A stretch of 64,000 bases of DNA from Bosea sp. NBC_00550 (GTDB taxonomy: Bacteria; Pseudomonadota; Alphaproteobacteria; Rhizobiales; Beijerinckiaceae). Where the stretch lies: NCBI RefSeq assembly GCF_026020075.1, contig NZ_CP102772.1:4430501-4494500 (forward strand), in the 5' to 3' direction. The first letter of the stretch is position 1. The number at the start of each line of letters is the position of its first letter. The translations under genes were made by a program, and so were the position numbers. Shown piece by piece: positions 35,701 to 43,560 of the stretch. The notes under the pieces were generated by a model. The model worked only from the letters and a program-made list of their open reading frames with translations. It made no database searches and was not told where the DNA came from.

Positions 35701-38169
35701 GGCGCTGGCCCGCTGACGCTTGCCGGCGGCACTTTCCAGGCGGGAACGGGTTTCACCAACACCTTCGCCTCCGCCATTGCAGTCGACACGAGCGGTGGTG
35801 CCATCGACGTGAACGGTCAGGTCGTCACGCTGACCGGCAACATCACAGATGGCAACGGGGCCGGCGGAGTGCTCTCGCTGCTCAACTCCAGCGCCGACAT
35901 CGGCCGGGTAGATCTCAGCGGCAGCAACAGCTACAGCGGCCCGACCGCGGTTGGCGGCGGCGTGACGCTGGCAGCAGCGGCCAACGGCGCATTCTCTCCG
36001 AACTCCGAAGTTATGCTGGCGCCGAACGCTGCCCTGATGGCGGATGGCCATGCCGTGACCGTTCGCTCGCTCACCGGGAGCGGGCTGGTCGTCAACGGCC
36101 ATGATACTCAGGCTGGATACCTTACCCTTGCGCTCTCGTCAGGCACAGCGAGTTTTGCCGGGAGCATCGCCGACGACGGGCCCGGCGAGACCGGAGCGAC
36201 GCTGGCGCTGACCAAGACCGGCGCGGGTACGCAGATCCTTGCCGGTGCCAACAGCTACACCGGCGGCACGACGATCCTGGGAGGGACGCTTCAGATCGGC
36301 GCCGGCGGCACAAGCGGCTCGATCACCGGCGACGTCGCCAATGGCGGGGCGCTGGTCTTCAACCGGTCAGACGCTTTTAGTTTTGGCGGTGCCGTCTCGG
36401 GTTCCGGCACATTGCGCCAGGCCGGCACGGGCAGGACGACGCTGACCGGCATTAGCAGCTATACGGGCGCCACCTTTGTCGATGCCGGCACGCTCGTGGT
36501 CAACGGCTCGATCGCGGCGTCCTCGGGTGTGACGGTCGCGGCCGGTGGCGCGGTCGGCGGAACCGGCACCCTGCCTTCGCTCACCGTGAACGGCACGCTG
36601 GCGCCGGGCAATTCGCCGGGAACGCTGACCGTCAATGGCAACCTCGTGATGGGGGCGGGCTCGACCTATATCGCCGAGGTCCAGGGGCCGCTGGCCGACC
36701 GGGTCAACGTCACTGGCACGGCCTCGCTGGCGGGTACGCTGCGGCTGGTGCCGCTCGGCGGCTCCTACAGCTTCAACAGCGCCTACACGCTGCTCTCGGC
36801 GGCGGGCGGGCTCGGCGGCACAAGCTTCAGCCCGGTCGACACCACTGGAACCTTCGGCGACGGCGTCTCCACGGCGGTGAGCTACACCGGCAACAACGTG
36901 CTGCTGACGCTGACGCCGATGCCGCTGGCACCGATCATCGCTCCCGTCGCTCTTGTCGTGCCCGGGGCCGTGCCTGCGCCGACGCGCCCGCGCCTCGGAG
37001 TCGGTCGCCCAGCCAATGCCCTTGCCGCCGCCTCGGCCATTGACGGCGCGGTGGCCAACGGCGCCGATCCATCGGCCCTGTTTGGCATCTACAACCTGCC
37101 GGCGGCGTCGATCCCGGCGGCGGTGAACAGCCTTTCGGGCGAGGTCCACACCGCTGCACCCGCCATGGCCCACGCCGCCTCCGACCAGTTCCTGCGCACG
37201 ATGCTCGACGGCGCGGGCGCCGGGCGGCTTGCGGGTGCGCCCGGCGGCCCCGGCGGTGCCACGAGCTTCACTGCCGACCTGCCCTCGAAGCAGGACGGGC
37301 CGGGCCGCCCCAGCTTCGACCCGGCGCGCTTCTCGCTCTGGGGCGCGACCTTTGGTTCGACCGGACGCACTGACGGCGACCGGGCCGTGGGCTCGGCGAA
37401 CCGCAACCTCTCCGATGCTCATGTCGCAGTTGGCGCCGACATCCGGCTCGGCGCCAACACGGTCGCGGGCGTCGCGCTCGCGGGCGGGCAATCGCGCGCC
37501 TCGCTTTCGGGCGGGCTCGGCAAGGCTGAGGCCGATGTCTTCCAGACCGGCCTCTATGGCCGCACCACGCTGGGCACGGTCAACCTCGCCGGCGCGCTCG
37601 GCTATGCCAGGCTCGACACCGACACCAGCCGCGCCATCCCGGCACTCGGCCGCACCGGTGTTGCCGCCTCCTATGCGACGCAGGCCTGGTCCGGCCGGAT
37701 CGAGGCCAGCCTGCCGGTGGCAGGCTGGGGTGGCCTGACGCTCTCGCCGCTCGCCGCCTTCCAGGCGGTGCGCGCGAGCAGCCCGGCCGCGATCGAGCGC
37801 GACGGCTCGGGCGCGACCGCCGGCATGCTGACGCTGGTGCGGCGTTCCGACATCACCAGTCGCAGCGAACTCGGCCTGCAGCTCGACGCCAGCCTGATCG
37901 CGGGCGCCATGCCCGTCACAGGCTTCGTGCGCGCCGCCTGGGCGCATTACTACCAACGCGACGCGGAGCTTGCCGCCGCGCTCAACGGCCTGCCCGGCAC
38001 GAGCTTCGCGGTGACCGGCGCCAGGCCCGACCGCAATGCGGCGCTCCTCGCCGCCGGCGCCGATATCAGGCTCAGCCAGACCGTCAGCCTTGGCATGCGC
38101 GTCGACTCGGAACTGTCCGGGAACACAAGTCGCATCGGCGGCACCGCGCAGCTCAGGGTCAGCTTCTGA
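32716..38169 (+). CDS. Autotransporter 2, very large (type V secretion)
   Basis: This 1817-residue surface protein has a signal peptide (to about residue 31, ending SPAFA). The passenger begins with eight 19-residue STAGNA repeats (about 119-272). Many autotransporter-associated strand repeats follow, such as GALTLSGVNTYTGGTTINSG and ILTGVNTYSGGTTIGGGTLR. From about residue 1535 there is a C-terminal beta-barrel (ARFSLWGATFGSTGRTDGDR) ending in AQLRVSF. The passenger would form a long beta-helix outside the cell, fitting an adhesin or biofilm protein. The ribosome binding site is weak. The barrel differs clearly from that of autotransporter 1, so the two are not recent duplicates. Confidence 0.9.
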   Translation: MPYRKTTAPSRLALLLGVSAAAFAARSPAFAQDATWLGVTGDFGTASNWIGGVVPSGTATFGAFGATAVTTVNQTLGGFTFAAGASAYNFGMVGSLGFIGAGIVNNSGQIPTLNNSGTLAFLISSTAGNATLTNDSVLNFNDTSTAGNATIANNGGLDFYNASTAGNATIANNGALGFNDASTAGNATISNNSFWDFNNASTAGNATITNKGVLDFNRTSTAGNAAITNYSEGGLTFKESSTAGNATIINYGDLGFYDKSTAGNARLITTAGVITAFLGTGPLEDGQVSAGSIEGAGAYQLGSVHLTVGGNGLSTEVSGVISGADGALTKTGAGALTLSGINSYSGGTTITAGSIIAGNDSAFGAGLVTLNGGELATNGTRGIANNVSLASSSAISVLDATATLSGVISGSGGLTKTGTGALTLSGVNTYTGGTTINSGRLSISADNNLGTTAGAVTFNGGTLATTASFTTTRNVTMNATATIDVAAATTLTANGNFTGAGAISKNGTGALTLGGNNAGVTNGFLLNQGTLSLATTAAAGFQRVGATGASVLDLANGVTMSANTLLSGSGLQYQVAAGTATISGNISDPGGPFTYAKIGAGTLILTGTGNTVAGPLTLSGGTLQIGNGGANGSLGTGNILNNAALVFNSSSLAYAGAITGIGTIAQNGGGRTTLSGNSSAFAGSTTVAAGELRVDGSLGGALTVNGGTLSGIGTIGGAVTVNAGGTLSAGNSPGTLTVGSLALSAGSNTVFELGTAGVAGGLTNDRIVVNGIGAAGNLTLGGTLTATAASAGYYRLFDVTGGGTISGGFSALALTAPTVPGATGTVYSMPAGVPPQVNLAVIGAGQTLQFWDGADQAGNGTVNGGTGTWNGGNTNWAVAPGEVGFNAPWLNSVGVFQGTAGTVTVSGTQRFDTLQFNSDGYILNGGVLGLGVAAGGTINTASGVFTTIGSTIIDGAGTSLTKVGPGTLILTGVNTYSGGTTIGGGTLRAGSVSAIGAGPLTLAGGTFQAGTGFTNTFASAIAVDTSGGAIDVNGQVVTLTGNITDGNGAGGVLSLLNSSADIGRVDLSGSNSYSGPTAVGGGVTLAAAANGAFSPNSEVMLAPNAALMADGHAVTVRSLTGSGLVVNGHDTQAGYLTLALSSGTASFAGSIADDGPGETGATLALTKTGAGTQILAGANSYTGGTTILGGTLQIGAGGTSGSITGDVANGGALVFNRSDAFSFGGAVSGSGTLRQAGTGRTTLTGISSYTGATFVDAGTLVVNGSIAASSGVTVAAGGAVGGTGTLPSLTVNGTLAPGNSPGTLTVNGNLVMGAGSTYIAEVQGPLADRVNVTGTASLAGTLRLVPLGGSYSFNSAYTLLSAAGGLGGTSFSPVDTTGTFGDGVSTAVSYTGNNVLLTLTPMPLAPIIAPVALVVPGAVPAPTRPRLGVGRPANALAAASAIDGAVANGADPSALFGIYNLPAASIPAAVNSLSGEVHTAAPAMAHAASDQFLRTMLDGAGAGRLAGAPGGPGGATSFTADLPSKQDGPGRPSFDPARFSLWGATFGSTGRTDGDRAVGSANRNLSDAHVAVGADIRLGANTVAGVALAGGQSRASLSGGLGKAEADVFQTGLYGRTTLGTVNLAGALGYARLDTDTSRAIPALGRTGVAASYATQAWSGRIEASLPVAGWGGLTLSPLAAFQAVRASSPAAIERDGSGATAGMLTLVRRSDITSRSELGLQLDASLIAGAMPVTGFVRAAWAHYYQRDAELAAALNGLPGTSFAVTGARPDRNAALLAAGADIRLSQTVSLGMRVDSELSGNTSRIGGTAQLRVSF
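33070..33531 (+). repeat. Eight tandem 57-bp repeats inside autotransporter 2
   Basis: Units start at 33070, 33127, 33184, 33241, 33298, 33355, 33418 and 33475. All are 57 bp except the sixth, which is 63 bp and adds two residues. Each encodes 19 residues of the form LxFxxxSTAGNATIxNxG. The core AGCACGGCTGGAAACGC is nearly identical between units. The length is a multiple of three, so copy-number change would keep the frame. Confidence 0.92.
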
Positions 38170-38250
38170 GCAGAGACGGCGCCAGATCTGATCGAGATCA
38201 GCGCTACGGCGCCACACAATGGCAGCCATCGGCATTTCGTGGAGCGGCCG

Positions 38251-38578
38251 CTCCCCACCCTCAGCTGTCCCATACAACGTCAGCTGTCGGGCACATTATC
38301 GAACGATAAAGCTCCAATTCCGCTGAGGCCGATCAGCGTCGCGGATGGGTGGTGGTCCCGGTCACGCGACCGCTGGAATCGCGGAACGTCATCGTCCCCT
38401 GGCTGTCGGTCGAGGCGCGCCCCGTCGTCCTGCCATCTGGGCCGTAGAAGTTCTGGTTGCCTTGGCTGTCGGTCGTTGAGCGGCCTGTGACGCGCCCGGA
38501 ACTGTCGCGGAAGGTCTGCTGCGACTGCTGCGCCCCTGCATCGCCCGCCAGAGCTGCGAGCGTCAGGCCGGCGATGAT
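38251..38578. repeat. Duplicated segment, copy 2 (truncated)
   Basis: It is the same segment as 29066-29391. The match stops at GATGAT (38578), and the IS3-family element begins at the next base. Copy 1 continues there into the first codons and ribosome binding site of its gene. Confidence 0.85.
38333..38578 (-). pseudogene. Truncated GRxTG repeat secreted protein
   Basis: 82 codons plus the stop of the gene seen intact at 29146 are present in frame, but the first six codons and the ribosome binding site are replaced by the left end of the IS3-family element. The C-terminus differs slightly (GTTTHPRR instead of GTATGPRR). It probably is not translated. Confidence 0.8.
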
Positions 38579-38611
38579 TGGCCTGCCCCCATCAGGTGGC
38601 CCGGTTCTAAT

Positions 38612-39505
38612 CTAATGCATGGTGGGCTTGTCGGCCACGGTTGAGATGGCCGGCGAAGCGGGTTGGGTTTTCGTAGGCGGCCAGACCACAGCGACCGGTG
38701 CTGGCGGCTTGTAGCCGAGCGAGGAGTGCGGGCGCCGGGTATTGTAGTGCTGACGCCAGCCCTCGATGACGATCCGAGCCTCGGCGAGGCTGTAGAACAG
38801 CTCGCCGCTCAGGAGTTCGTCGCGCAGCTTGGAGTTGAAGCTCTCGCAGTAGCCGTTCTCCCAAGGACTGCCAGGCTCGATAAAGGCTGTCTTCGCGCCG
38901 ACCGCTGCGATCCAATCCCGCACTGCTTTGGCGACGAACTCGGGACCGTTGTCCGAACGAACATGCCCGGGCACGCCGCGCAGGATGAAAAGATCGGACA
39001 GGACATCGATGACGTCGGTGGCTTTGAGTTTCCGGTCGATCCGGATCGCAATGCATTCCCGGGTGAACTCGTCGATCACGTTCAGCATGCGGAATTTTCG
39101 ACCGTTGTGGGTGCGATCCTCGACAAAGTCGTAGGACCAGACATGGTTGGGGTGTTCCGGCCGAAGCCGGATGCATGATCCGTCATTCAGCCAGAGACGG
39201 CCTTTCTTCGGTTGCCTGGCCGGCACCTTGAGCCCCTCCCGCCGCCAGATCCGCTCAACGCGTTTGACGTTCACCGCCCAACCGGCGGTCTCCAGCATGG
39301 CCGCGACCCGGCGGTAGCCGTAGCGGCCATACTGGGTGGCGAGCTCGACAATGTCGGCGGTCAGCGCCGCATCATCGACGCGACCCGTCGGCAGTTTCCT
39401 TTGCGTAGATCGATGCTGCCCCAGAACCCGGCACGCCAGCCGCTCCGACACGCCGAACTTTATCATGGCGTGGTCGATGCACCGGCGACGACGGGCGGGG
39501 CTCAG
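38612..39505 (-). pseudogene. IS3-family transposase orfB, separated from orfA
   Basis: This is the catalytic half of the transposase, about 297 residues. It starts at the typical LSPARRRRCIDHAMIKFGVS and carries an integrase-core DDE domain: WSYDFVEDRT, RSDNGPEFVAKA and WENGYCESFNSKLRDE. Normally it is made by frameshifting from orfA. Here the junction is broken at 39505 by the IS110-type element, so the fusion transposase cannot form. The open frame continues to 39835 through antisense sequence of the inserted element, which is not part of the gene. Confidence 0.85.
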
Positions 39506-39580
39506 ATGGGGTATTCGGGGCGCCTCGCGCGGTTGAAGCGGCGGCATAGTGGCGCTCCGATCCAACGCGGGAGTCCCACC

Positions 39581-40624
39581 ATGAACCACCAGCACCATGT
39601 CGGCCTCGATGTCTCCGTGAAAGAGACCGCCATCTGCATCGTCGATCCGCACGGTAAGGTCGTGCACCGTACCACCGTCGAGAGCCATCCTGAGGTGATC
39701 TGCAAACACCTCATCGGTCTCGGCCACAGCTATGCTCGTATCGGCCTGGAGGCGGGGCCTCTCTCGCCATGGCTCTACGCCGGCCTGGTCGAAGCTGGGT
39801 TGCCGGCGATCTGCGTCGAAACCCGTCACATGCACGCCGCCCTTTCGGCGCGCATCAACAAGACCGACCGCAACGACGCGATGGGTATCGCTCAGATGAT
39901 GCGTGTCGGCCTATTCAAGCCGGTCCACGTCAAGACGCCAGCCAGCCAGCAACGCCGCCTGCTCCTGACCTCGCGCAAATTGCTTCAGCGTAAGGCCTAT
40001 GACATCGAGAGCGACCTACGAGGTCAGCTGCGCAATTTTGGCCTCAAGGTCGGTGTCGTGGGAGCTGCCGGCTTCGAGCAGCGCGTGCGAGACCTCGTGC
40101 TCGATCTGCCCTTCGTCGCGGCTGTGGTCCTACCGTTGCTGGAGGCTCGCTCCGCGTTGCGGACCCAACTCGCCAAGCTGCACAAGATGCTGCTGGACCA
40201 GGTCCGCATCGATCCGATCTGCCGACGGCTGATGACCGCACCCGGCGTTGGGCCGGTCGTGGCGCTGACCTACCGCACATGCGTCGACAACCCGGCCCGT
40301 TTCGGACGATCGCAATGCGTCGGGGCGCATTTCGGTCTGACGCCGCGGCTTTACCAGTCCGGTGAGACGATGCGGGGCGGGCGGGTCTCGAAGTGCGGGG
40401 ACACGATGATGCGCGCTGCGCTCTATGAAGCCGCGCTCGTGCTGCTGACCAGCCCGCGCGGCCCGTGGTCCTCCCTGAAGGTCTGGGGGTTGGCCGTGGC
40501 CAAACGCCGAGGCATGCAGAAGGCGCTCGTGGCCGTCGCTCGCAAGCTGGCCATCGTGTTGCACCGCATGTGGCGCGACGAGACGGACTTCCGCTGGTCG
40601 GCCGCATCCGCCACGGCGGCCTGA
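39581..40624 (+). CDS. IS110-family transposase (DEDD recombinase)
   Basis: This 347-residue protein has an N-terminal DEDD/RuvC-like domain: HVGLDVSVKET (first Asp), GLEAGPLS (Glu) and NKTDRNDAMGIA (the two later Asp). A C-terminal Tnp_2 (transposase 20) domain follows, with MTAPGVGPVVALTY and the catalytic serine region around VSKCGDTMMRAALYEAA. Length is normal and the gene looks intact. The ATG at 39581 is the first at the start of the conserved part. These recombinases are guided by an RNA from the same element. Confidence 0.93.
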   Translation: MNHQHHVGLDVSVKETAICIVDPHGKVVHRTTVESHPEVICKHLIGLGHSYARIGLEAGPLSPWLYAGLVEAGLPAICVETRHMHAALSARINKTDRNDAMGIAQMMRVGLFKPVHVKTPASQQRRLLLTSRKLLQRKAYDIESDLRGQLRNFGLKVGVVGAAGFEQRVRDLVLDLPFVAAVVLPLLEARSALRTQLAKLHKMLLDQVRIDPICRRLMTAPGVGPVVALTYRTCVDNPARFGRSQCVGAHFGLTPRLYQSGETMRGGRVSKCGDTMMRAALYEAALVLLTSPRGPWSSLKVWGLAVAKRRGMQKALVAVARKLAIVLHRMWRDETDFRWSAASATAA

Positions 40625-40886
40625 GGCCCGCGCTTTAGCATCACGCAATACCGAGCTCCTCCGGCGTGGAGGGGGCCCTGCGGGGACGATGGGAGCGGGC
40701 GAGACCGAGGAAACTCGAGCGTCGGTTCTGCCGAGCGCGCGGCTTAGATGGCTCCGCCCACTCCCTCTGATCCCATCATGAGGCGGCACAGGCCGACCTC
40801 GGAGAGAAGCAAGAGCTCCGCAGGACCGTTCGCGCGCCGATCCAGGATGCGCACGCAAGGGAGTTGACCTATGAACCCCGAATAGA
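40625..40886 (+). ncRNA. Candidate bridge RNA region of the IS110/IS1111 element
   Basis: This non-coding tail lies between the transposase stop and the right end. It is GC-rich and rich in self-complementary stretches such as GAGCTCCTCCGGCGTGGAGG and GCCGACCTCGGAGAGAAGC. IS110-family elements encode a structured bridge RNA in a non-coding end, and in the IS1111 subgroup it lies on the right. The assignment is by position only; I have not folded the sequence. Confidence 0.35.
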
Positions 40887-41165
40887 GAAGTAGTTTCCCG
40901 AGGCAGCTTCCTTGAGGATCAGCTTCTCCAACGTCAGATCCGAGACGGCTTTGCGCAGCCGCTCGTTCTCCTTCTCCAGATCCTTCAGACGCTTCACCTG
41001 GTCGGACTTCAGCCCGCCAAACTCCTTGCGCCAGCGATAATACGTGAACGCCGTCACGCTGATGGCCCGGATCGCCTCCGCGACCGGGCGCCCCTGGGAC
41101 AACAGCACGTCGACCTGCCGCAGCTTCGCGACGATCTCTTCAGGCTTGTGCTTCTTCTGCGGCAT
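40887..41165 (-). pseudogene. IS3-family transposase orfA
   Basis: The small HTH subunit begins MPQKKHKPEEIVAKLRQV and has AFTYYRWRKEFGG and a leucine-zipper-like end (LEKENERLRKAVSDLTLEKL). The ATG at 41165 follows a GGAGG box. The normal end runs to KEAASGNY; beyond that, a few foreign residues come from the inserted IS110-type element before a stop at 40869. It is cut off from orfB, so the element cannot move on its own. Confidence 0.85.
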
Positions 41166-41268
41166 CGCGGGCATCCTCCAAAGGCTCAAAAAGCCTACTT
41201 CAGGGAGGGCCACTTTTCAGGGGGCAGGCCAATCCCGAAAGACCTGCCGCCGCGCAATATTCACTGGA

Positions 41269-41676
41269 TCACGAAGGAACCGTCAGCGGGTAGCCTTCGT
41301 AGTCCGCTAGTTCTGGAAGCATCGCTTCCAGAACGAAATCGACAAACGCGTTCGGGGCATCAAGAAAAAACTCTCGCTCTGAGTAAGCGTCGACGTGCGC
41401 TGCAAGGCCTCGTTCCTGCAGCCAGGTTGCCAGACGTTCAAGGTCAGCCCTGGGGGTGACACTCAGGAAGGCGATCTGCGAACGCCGTTTGTCGTCGTCA
41501 CGGTGGGATATCTCGCTGCGGCTGAACTGTAGGTCAACATTCGCGTCTGCTTGCCGCATCCATATCGACCGTTCGGTGCGGCGCAGTGTTGCAAACCCCA
41601 GGCAACTTGCAAACATCTCGACAACGGTCTCAAAGCACTTATCCGAAAGTCGGTTCGCAACATGGTTCAGTTTCAT
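41269..41676 (-). CDS. VOC (glyoxalase-like) domain protein
   Basis: This 135-residue protein fits one vicinal-oxygen-chelate domain. It begins MKLNHVANRLSD and has the repeated beta-alpha-beta-beta-beta feel of the fold: SIWMRQADANVDLQF, then QIAFLSVTPRADLERLATWL, ending FLDAPNAFVDFVLE. Candidate metal ligands are H5 and an acidic residue late in the sequence. A GGAGG box precedes the ATG. The substrate is unknown. It lies immediately beside the right end of the IS3 element. Confidence 0.6.
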   Translation of the reverse strand: MKLNHVANRLSDKCFETVVEMFASCLGFATLRRTERSIWMRQADANVDLQFSRSEISHRDDDKRRSQIAFLSVTPRADLERLATWLQERGLAAHVDAYSEREFFLDAPNAFVDFVLEAMLPELADYEGYPLTVPS

Positions 41677-41843
41677 TCCGCCGCCTCCATAACTCGCCAG
41701 CTCAATGCGCGGAACTGTCGGACATTCATTTGATTCCGATTTGTGCTCGTTGGGATTTCCGTGTGTTCACGCTGATTTGAGAGGATTGCGCGCAACCCGA
41801 GGTTCTTGCGGGTATCCAGCTGGGACTCCAAAAGTGGGTTGTC

Positions 41844-42980
41844 TTAGTAAAGTTTGGAAATATAAGTATTGCCTACCGTTAGAATAGGTTTTATCGGAAT
41901 GTTTGATTTCAATTTCAAATTAGTCAGTATTTTTCTACCAAGATGCAAATCAAATGTATCCTCAAGAGCAACAATATATGCTCTATTTGTCGAAATATAA
42001 ATTGATGATGGAACATTTATTCTTGATTTGAAAGACAGTGCTTCGTTCAAATTTTTGAATGAGGCCACTTGTATGTATCGGCTGTCAAAATCGACATTAA
42101 CAAATTGATCAACAAGTATCCAATTATGGTGTGCATATCCGATAAGTCCGTCGTAAGAAATTCGATACCAATTATCAGAATTTTTGATTATAATTACCTT
42201 CGATTTGTTATCCAGAATGGAGATGGTCCGACTGCTTTCGTCCGCCTCTTCGCGGAGGCCAATAAATCCCGCCAATGCCCTCACCTGACCGGTTCTCGCA
42301 ATCGGTAGCGAGGGGTTCTGAAGTGAGTTGTCCGGTCCGCTGCGAGGCTCCGGCGGCAACTCGTCGCTTCGCCGTTTTGGCGCGTTCATGGTTTGACGCG
42401 CGGAAGCGTTCGTAACGATGCGGTATTGCGTCATTTCCCCGCTAGATAAATACCGCATGTCCCAACTCGGATAGCTGAGCCAAATTTGCAAAAAGGCTGC
42501 ATCTGCGCCCATCTCCGTGACGTAAGCAATTATCTGTCCAGTAAGACGCTGTATTCCCTCCGCGGCCTCTCCTGCATCAAGTGCATACGCCGATTTAACG
42601 GATGCCTGATGGACTCCGATTGAGCCCGCTTCAGCCGATCGGCGAACGCCTCCAAGAAAAGCAAGCGAGCATGCGGAAGCGCACAATGTCGCTCTGGGCT
42701 GAATTGTATCCAGCCCAAGATGACGTATCAACCGACCCAATTCTAATGCTTTAAATACTTGTCCACCGGGCGAATCGAATGTCACAAAGGCAATAGAATG
42801 ACTTGTAGCAATCTTTGAAAATTCGGAAAGATCGTCAGATTTTTCAAAACTACCTTGGATAATTACAAAATTTGCTCCATCCGGAAGGGACGATGTCTTG
42901 TAAGTTAGAGCCGCCTTAGATGGAGTTGGGAGCCACAAAATTGTTAAAGCTATAATTAATGAATATAATTTCTTCATCAT
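41844..42980 (-). CDS. Secreted ClpP/SppA-like protein with SH3 and SPOR-like domains
   Basis: This 378-residue exported protein has a signal peptide (MMKKLYSLIIALTILWLPTPSKA). A ClpP/crotonase-like domain (about 30-200) has FVTFDSPGGQV, the likely nucleophile S102 in LCASACSLAFLGG, and H124 in IGVHQAS. A bacterial SH3 domain follows (about 233-290, RALAGFIGLREEADESSRTI ... NWYRISYDGLIGYAHHNWI), then a SPOR-like C-terminus (RYIQVASFKNLNEALSFKSR). The ATG at 42980 follows GGGGG. The gene is clearly AT-richer than its neighbours, a sign of foreign origin. It is probably a periplasmic cell-wall-associated protease; the target is unknown. Confidence 0.75.
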   Translation of the reverse strand: MMKKLYSLIIALTILWLPTPSKAALTYKTSSLPDGANFVIIQGSFEKSDDLSEFSKIATSHSIAFVTFDSPGGQVFKALELGRLIRHLGLDTIQPRATLCASACSLAFLGGVRRSAEAGSIGVHQASVKSAYALDAGEAAEGIQRLTGQIIAYVTEMGADAAFLQIWLSYPSWDMRYLSSGEMTQYRIVTNASARQTMNAPKRRSDELPPEPRSGPDNSLQNPSLPIARTGQVRALAGFIGLREEADESSRTISILDNKSKVIIIKNSDNWYRISYDGLIGYAHHNWILVDQFVNVDFDSRYIQVASFKNLNEALSFKSRINVPSSIYISTNRAYIVALEDTFDLHLGRKILTNLKLKSNIPIKPILTVGNTYISKLY

Positions 42981-43164
42981 CGTTGCCCCCAAAATTCCGA
43001 ATGTTCATATTGGTAGGCGTATGGAATTAAAATTCTGCAACTTGATGATGTAAAATTTCTGATAAAGTAAAATATAAGGTTACGTAGGTATGGTTATAAC
43101 ATTATACTGCGAATTTAGGCGAGTGGCTGAGTTAATCCGCAATATTTTACCAATCTTATCAAGT

Positions 43165-43560
43165 TTATCTAATAATTCCTTCAATCCAGACCTGCGCCAT
43201 GACCGCCGAGGATCGGCTCGGCGTCGGCCCGAGCGATGATCGACTCAGTATTTCTTGCGCCGCTGAAACCCGCGCGCTGGCCGGCGCACGGGAATCGTTG
43301 CAAACGTCCAGCAGGGTCTTGAAGGCGGCTGCGGCTGCGACATCAAAACCAGCACTGATCTCGCCGATGATCGCACGGGCGATACGGCCGGAAGCGAGCA
43401 AGGTTGGAGCCGCGCGCTCGGCTTACTCCGGCGTGCTGCCATAGCCGGCGCGCTGCGCCGCTGCCACCGCATGCTGCGGGCCACCCAACGCCAGCAAGGC
43501 GGTAATGAATGCAACCTCGCGCGGATCGGAAAGATCGGCGGTGGTGATGGGGCGGCGCAT
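43165..43560 (-). pseudogene. Terminase small subunit with internal stop
   Basis: The frame encodes a phage terminase small subunit-like protein. MRRPITTADLSDPREVAFIT and GGPQHAVAAAQRAGYGSTPE are followed, after one TAA (43423-43425), by the same-frame continuation AERAAPTLLASGRIARAIIG and SAAQEILSRSSLGPTPSRSS. A GTGAGG box precedes the ATG at 43560. The stop is probably a GAA-to-TAA change. A terminase small subunit without a large subunit or capsid genes is typical of phage satellites. Confidence 0.75.

Larger units (their letters stand above)
39506..40886 (+). mobile_element. IS110/IS1111-type element inserted in the IS3 element
   Basis: If the segment is removed, the IS3 orfA and orfB sequences join up, which places the ends near 39506 and 40886. 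The ends carry short inverted ATTCGGGG (39523) and CCCCGAAT (about 40875). The transposase gene is preceded by only 75 bp and followed by about 262 bp of non-coding sequence, the asymmetry of the IS1111 subgroup. No target duplication is evident, as expected for IS110 elements. Confidence 0.75.
38579..41231 (-). mobile_element. IS3-family insertion sequence, split by an IS110-type element
   Basis: The ends share an inverted repeat, TGGCCTGCCCCC, at 38579 and (as complement) ending at 41231, with more matches further in (TGGCCC). The element holds orfA and orfB on the minus strand. It is 2653 bp because a second element of about 1.4 kb sits between the two frames. No target-site duplication is visible at the ends, which suggests a deletion next to the element. 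Confidence 0.85.

Noticed and set aside
36367..38277. Open frame of 636 codons on the minus strand
   Set aside because: It is antisense to the barrel part of autotransporter 2; composition is that of a shadow frame.
39506..39835. Upstream extension of the IS3 orfB frame by 110 codons
   Set aside because: The extension is antisense to the IS110-type transposase start. The conserved orfB sequence begins exactly at the insertion point.
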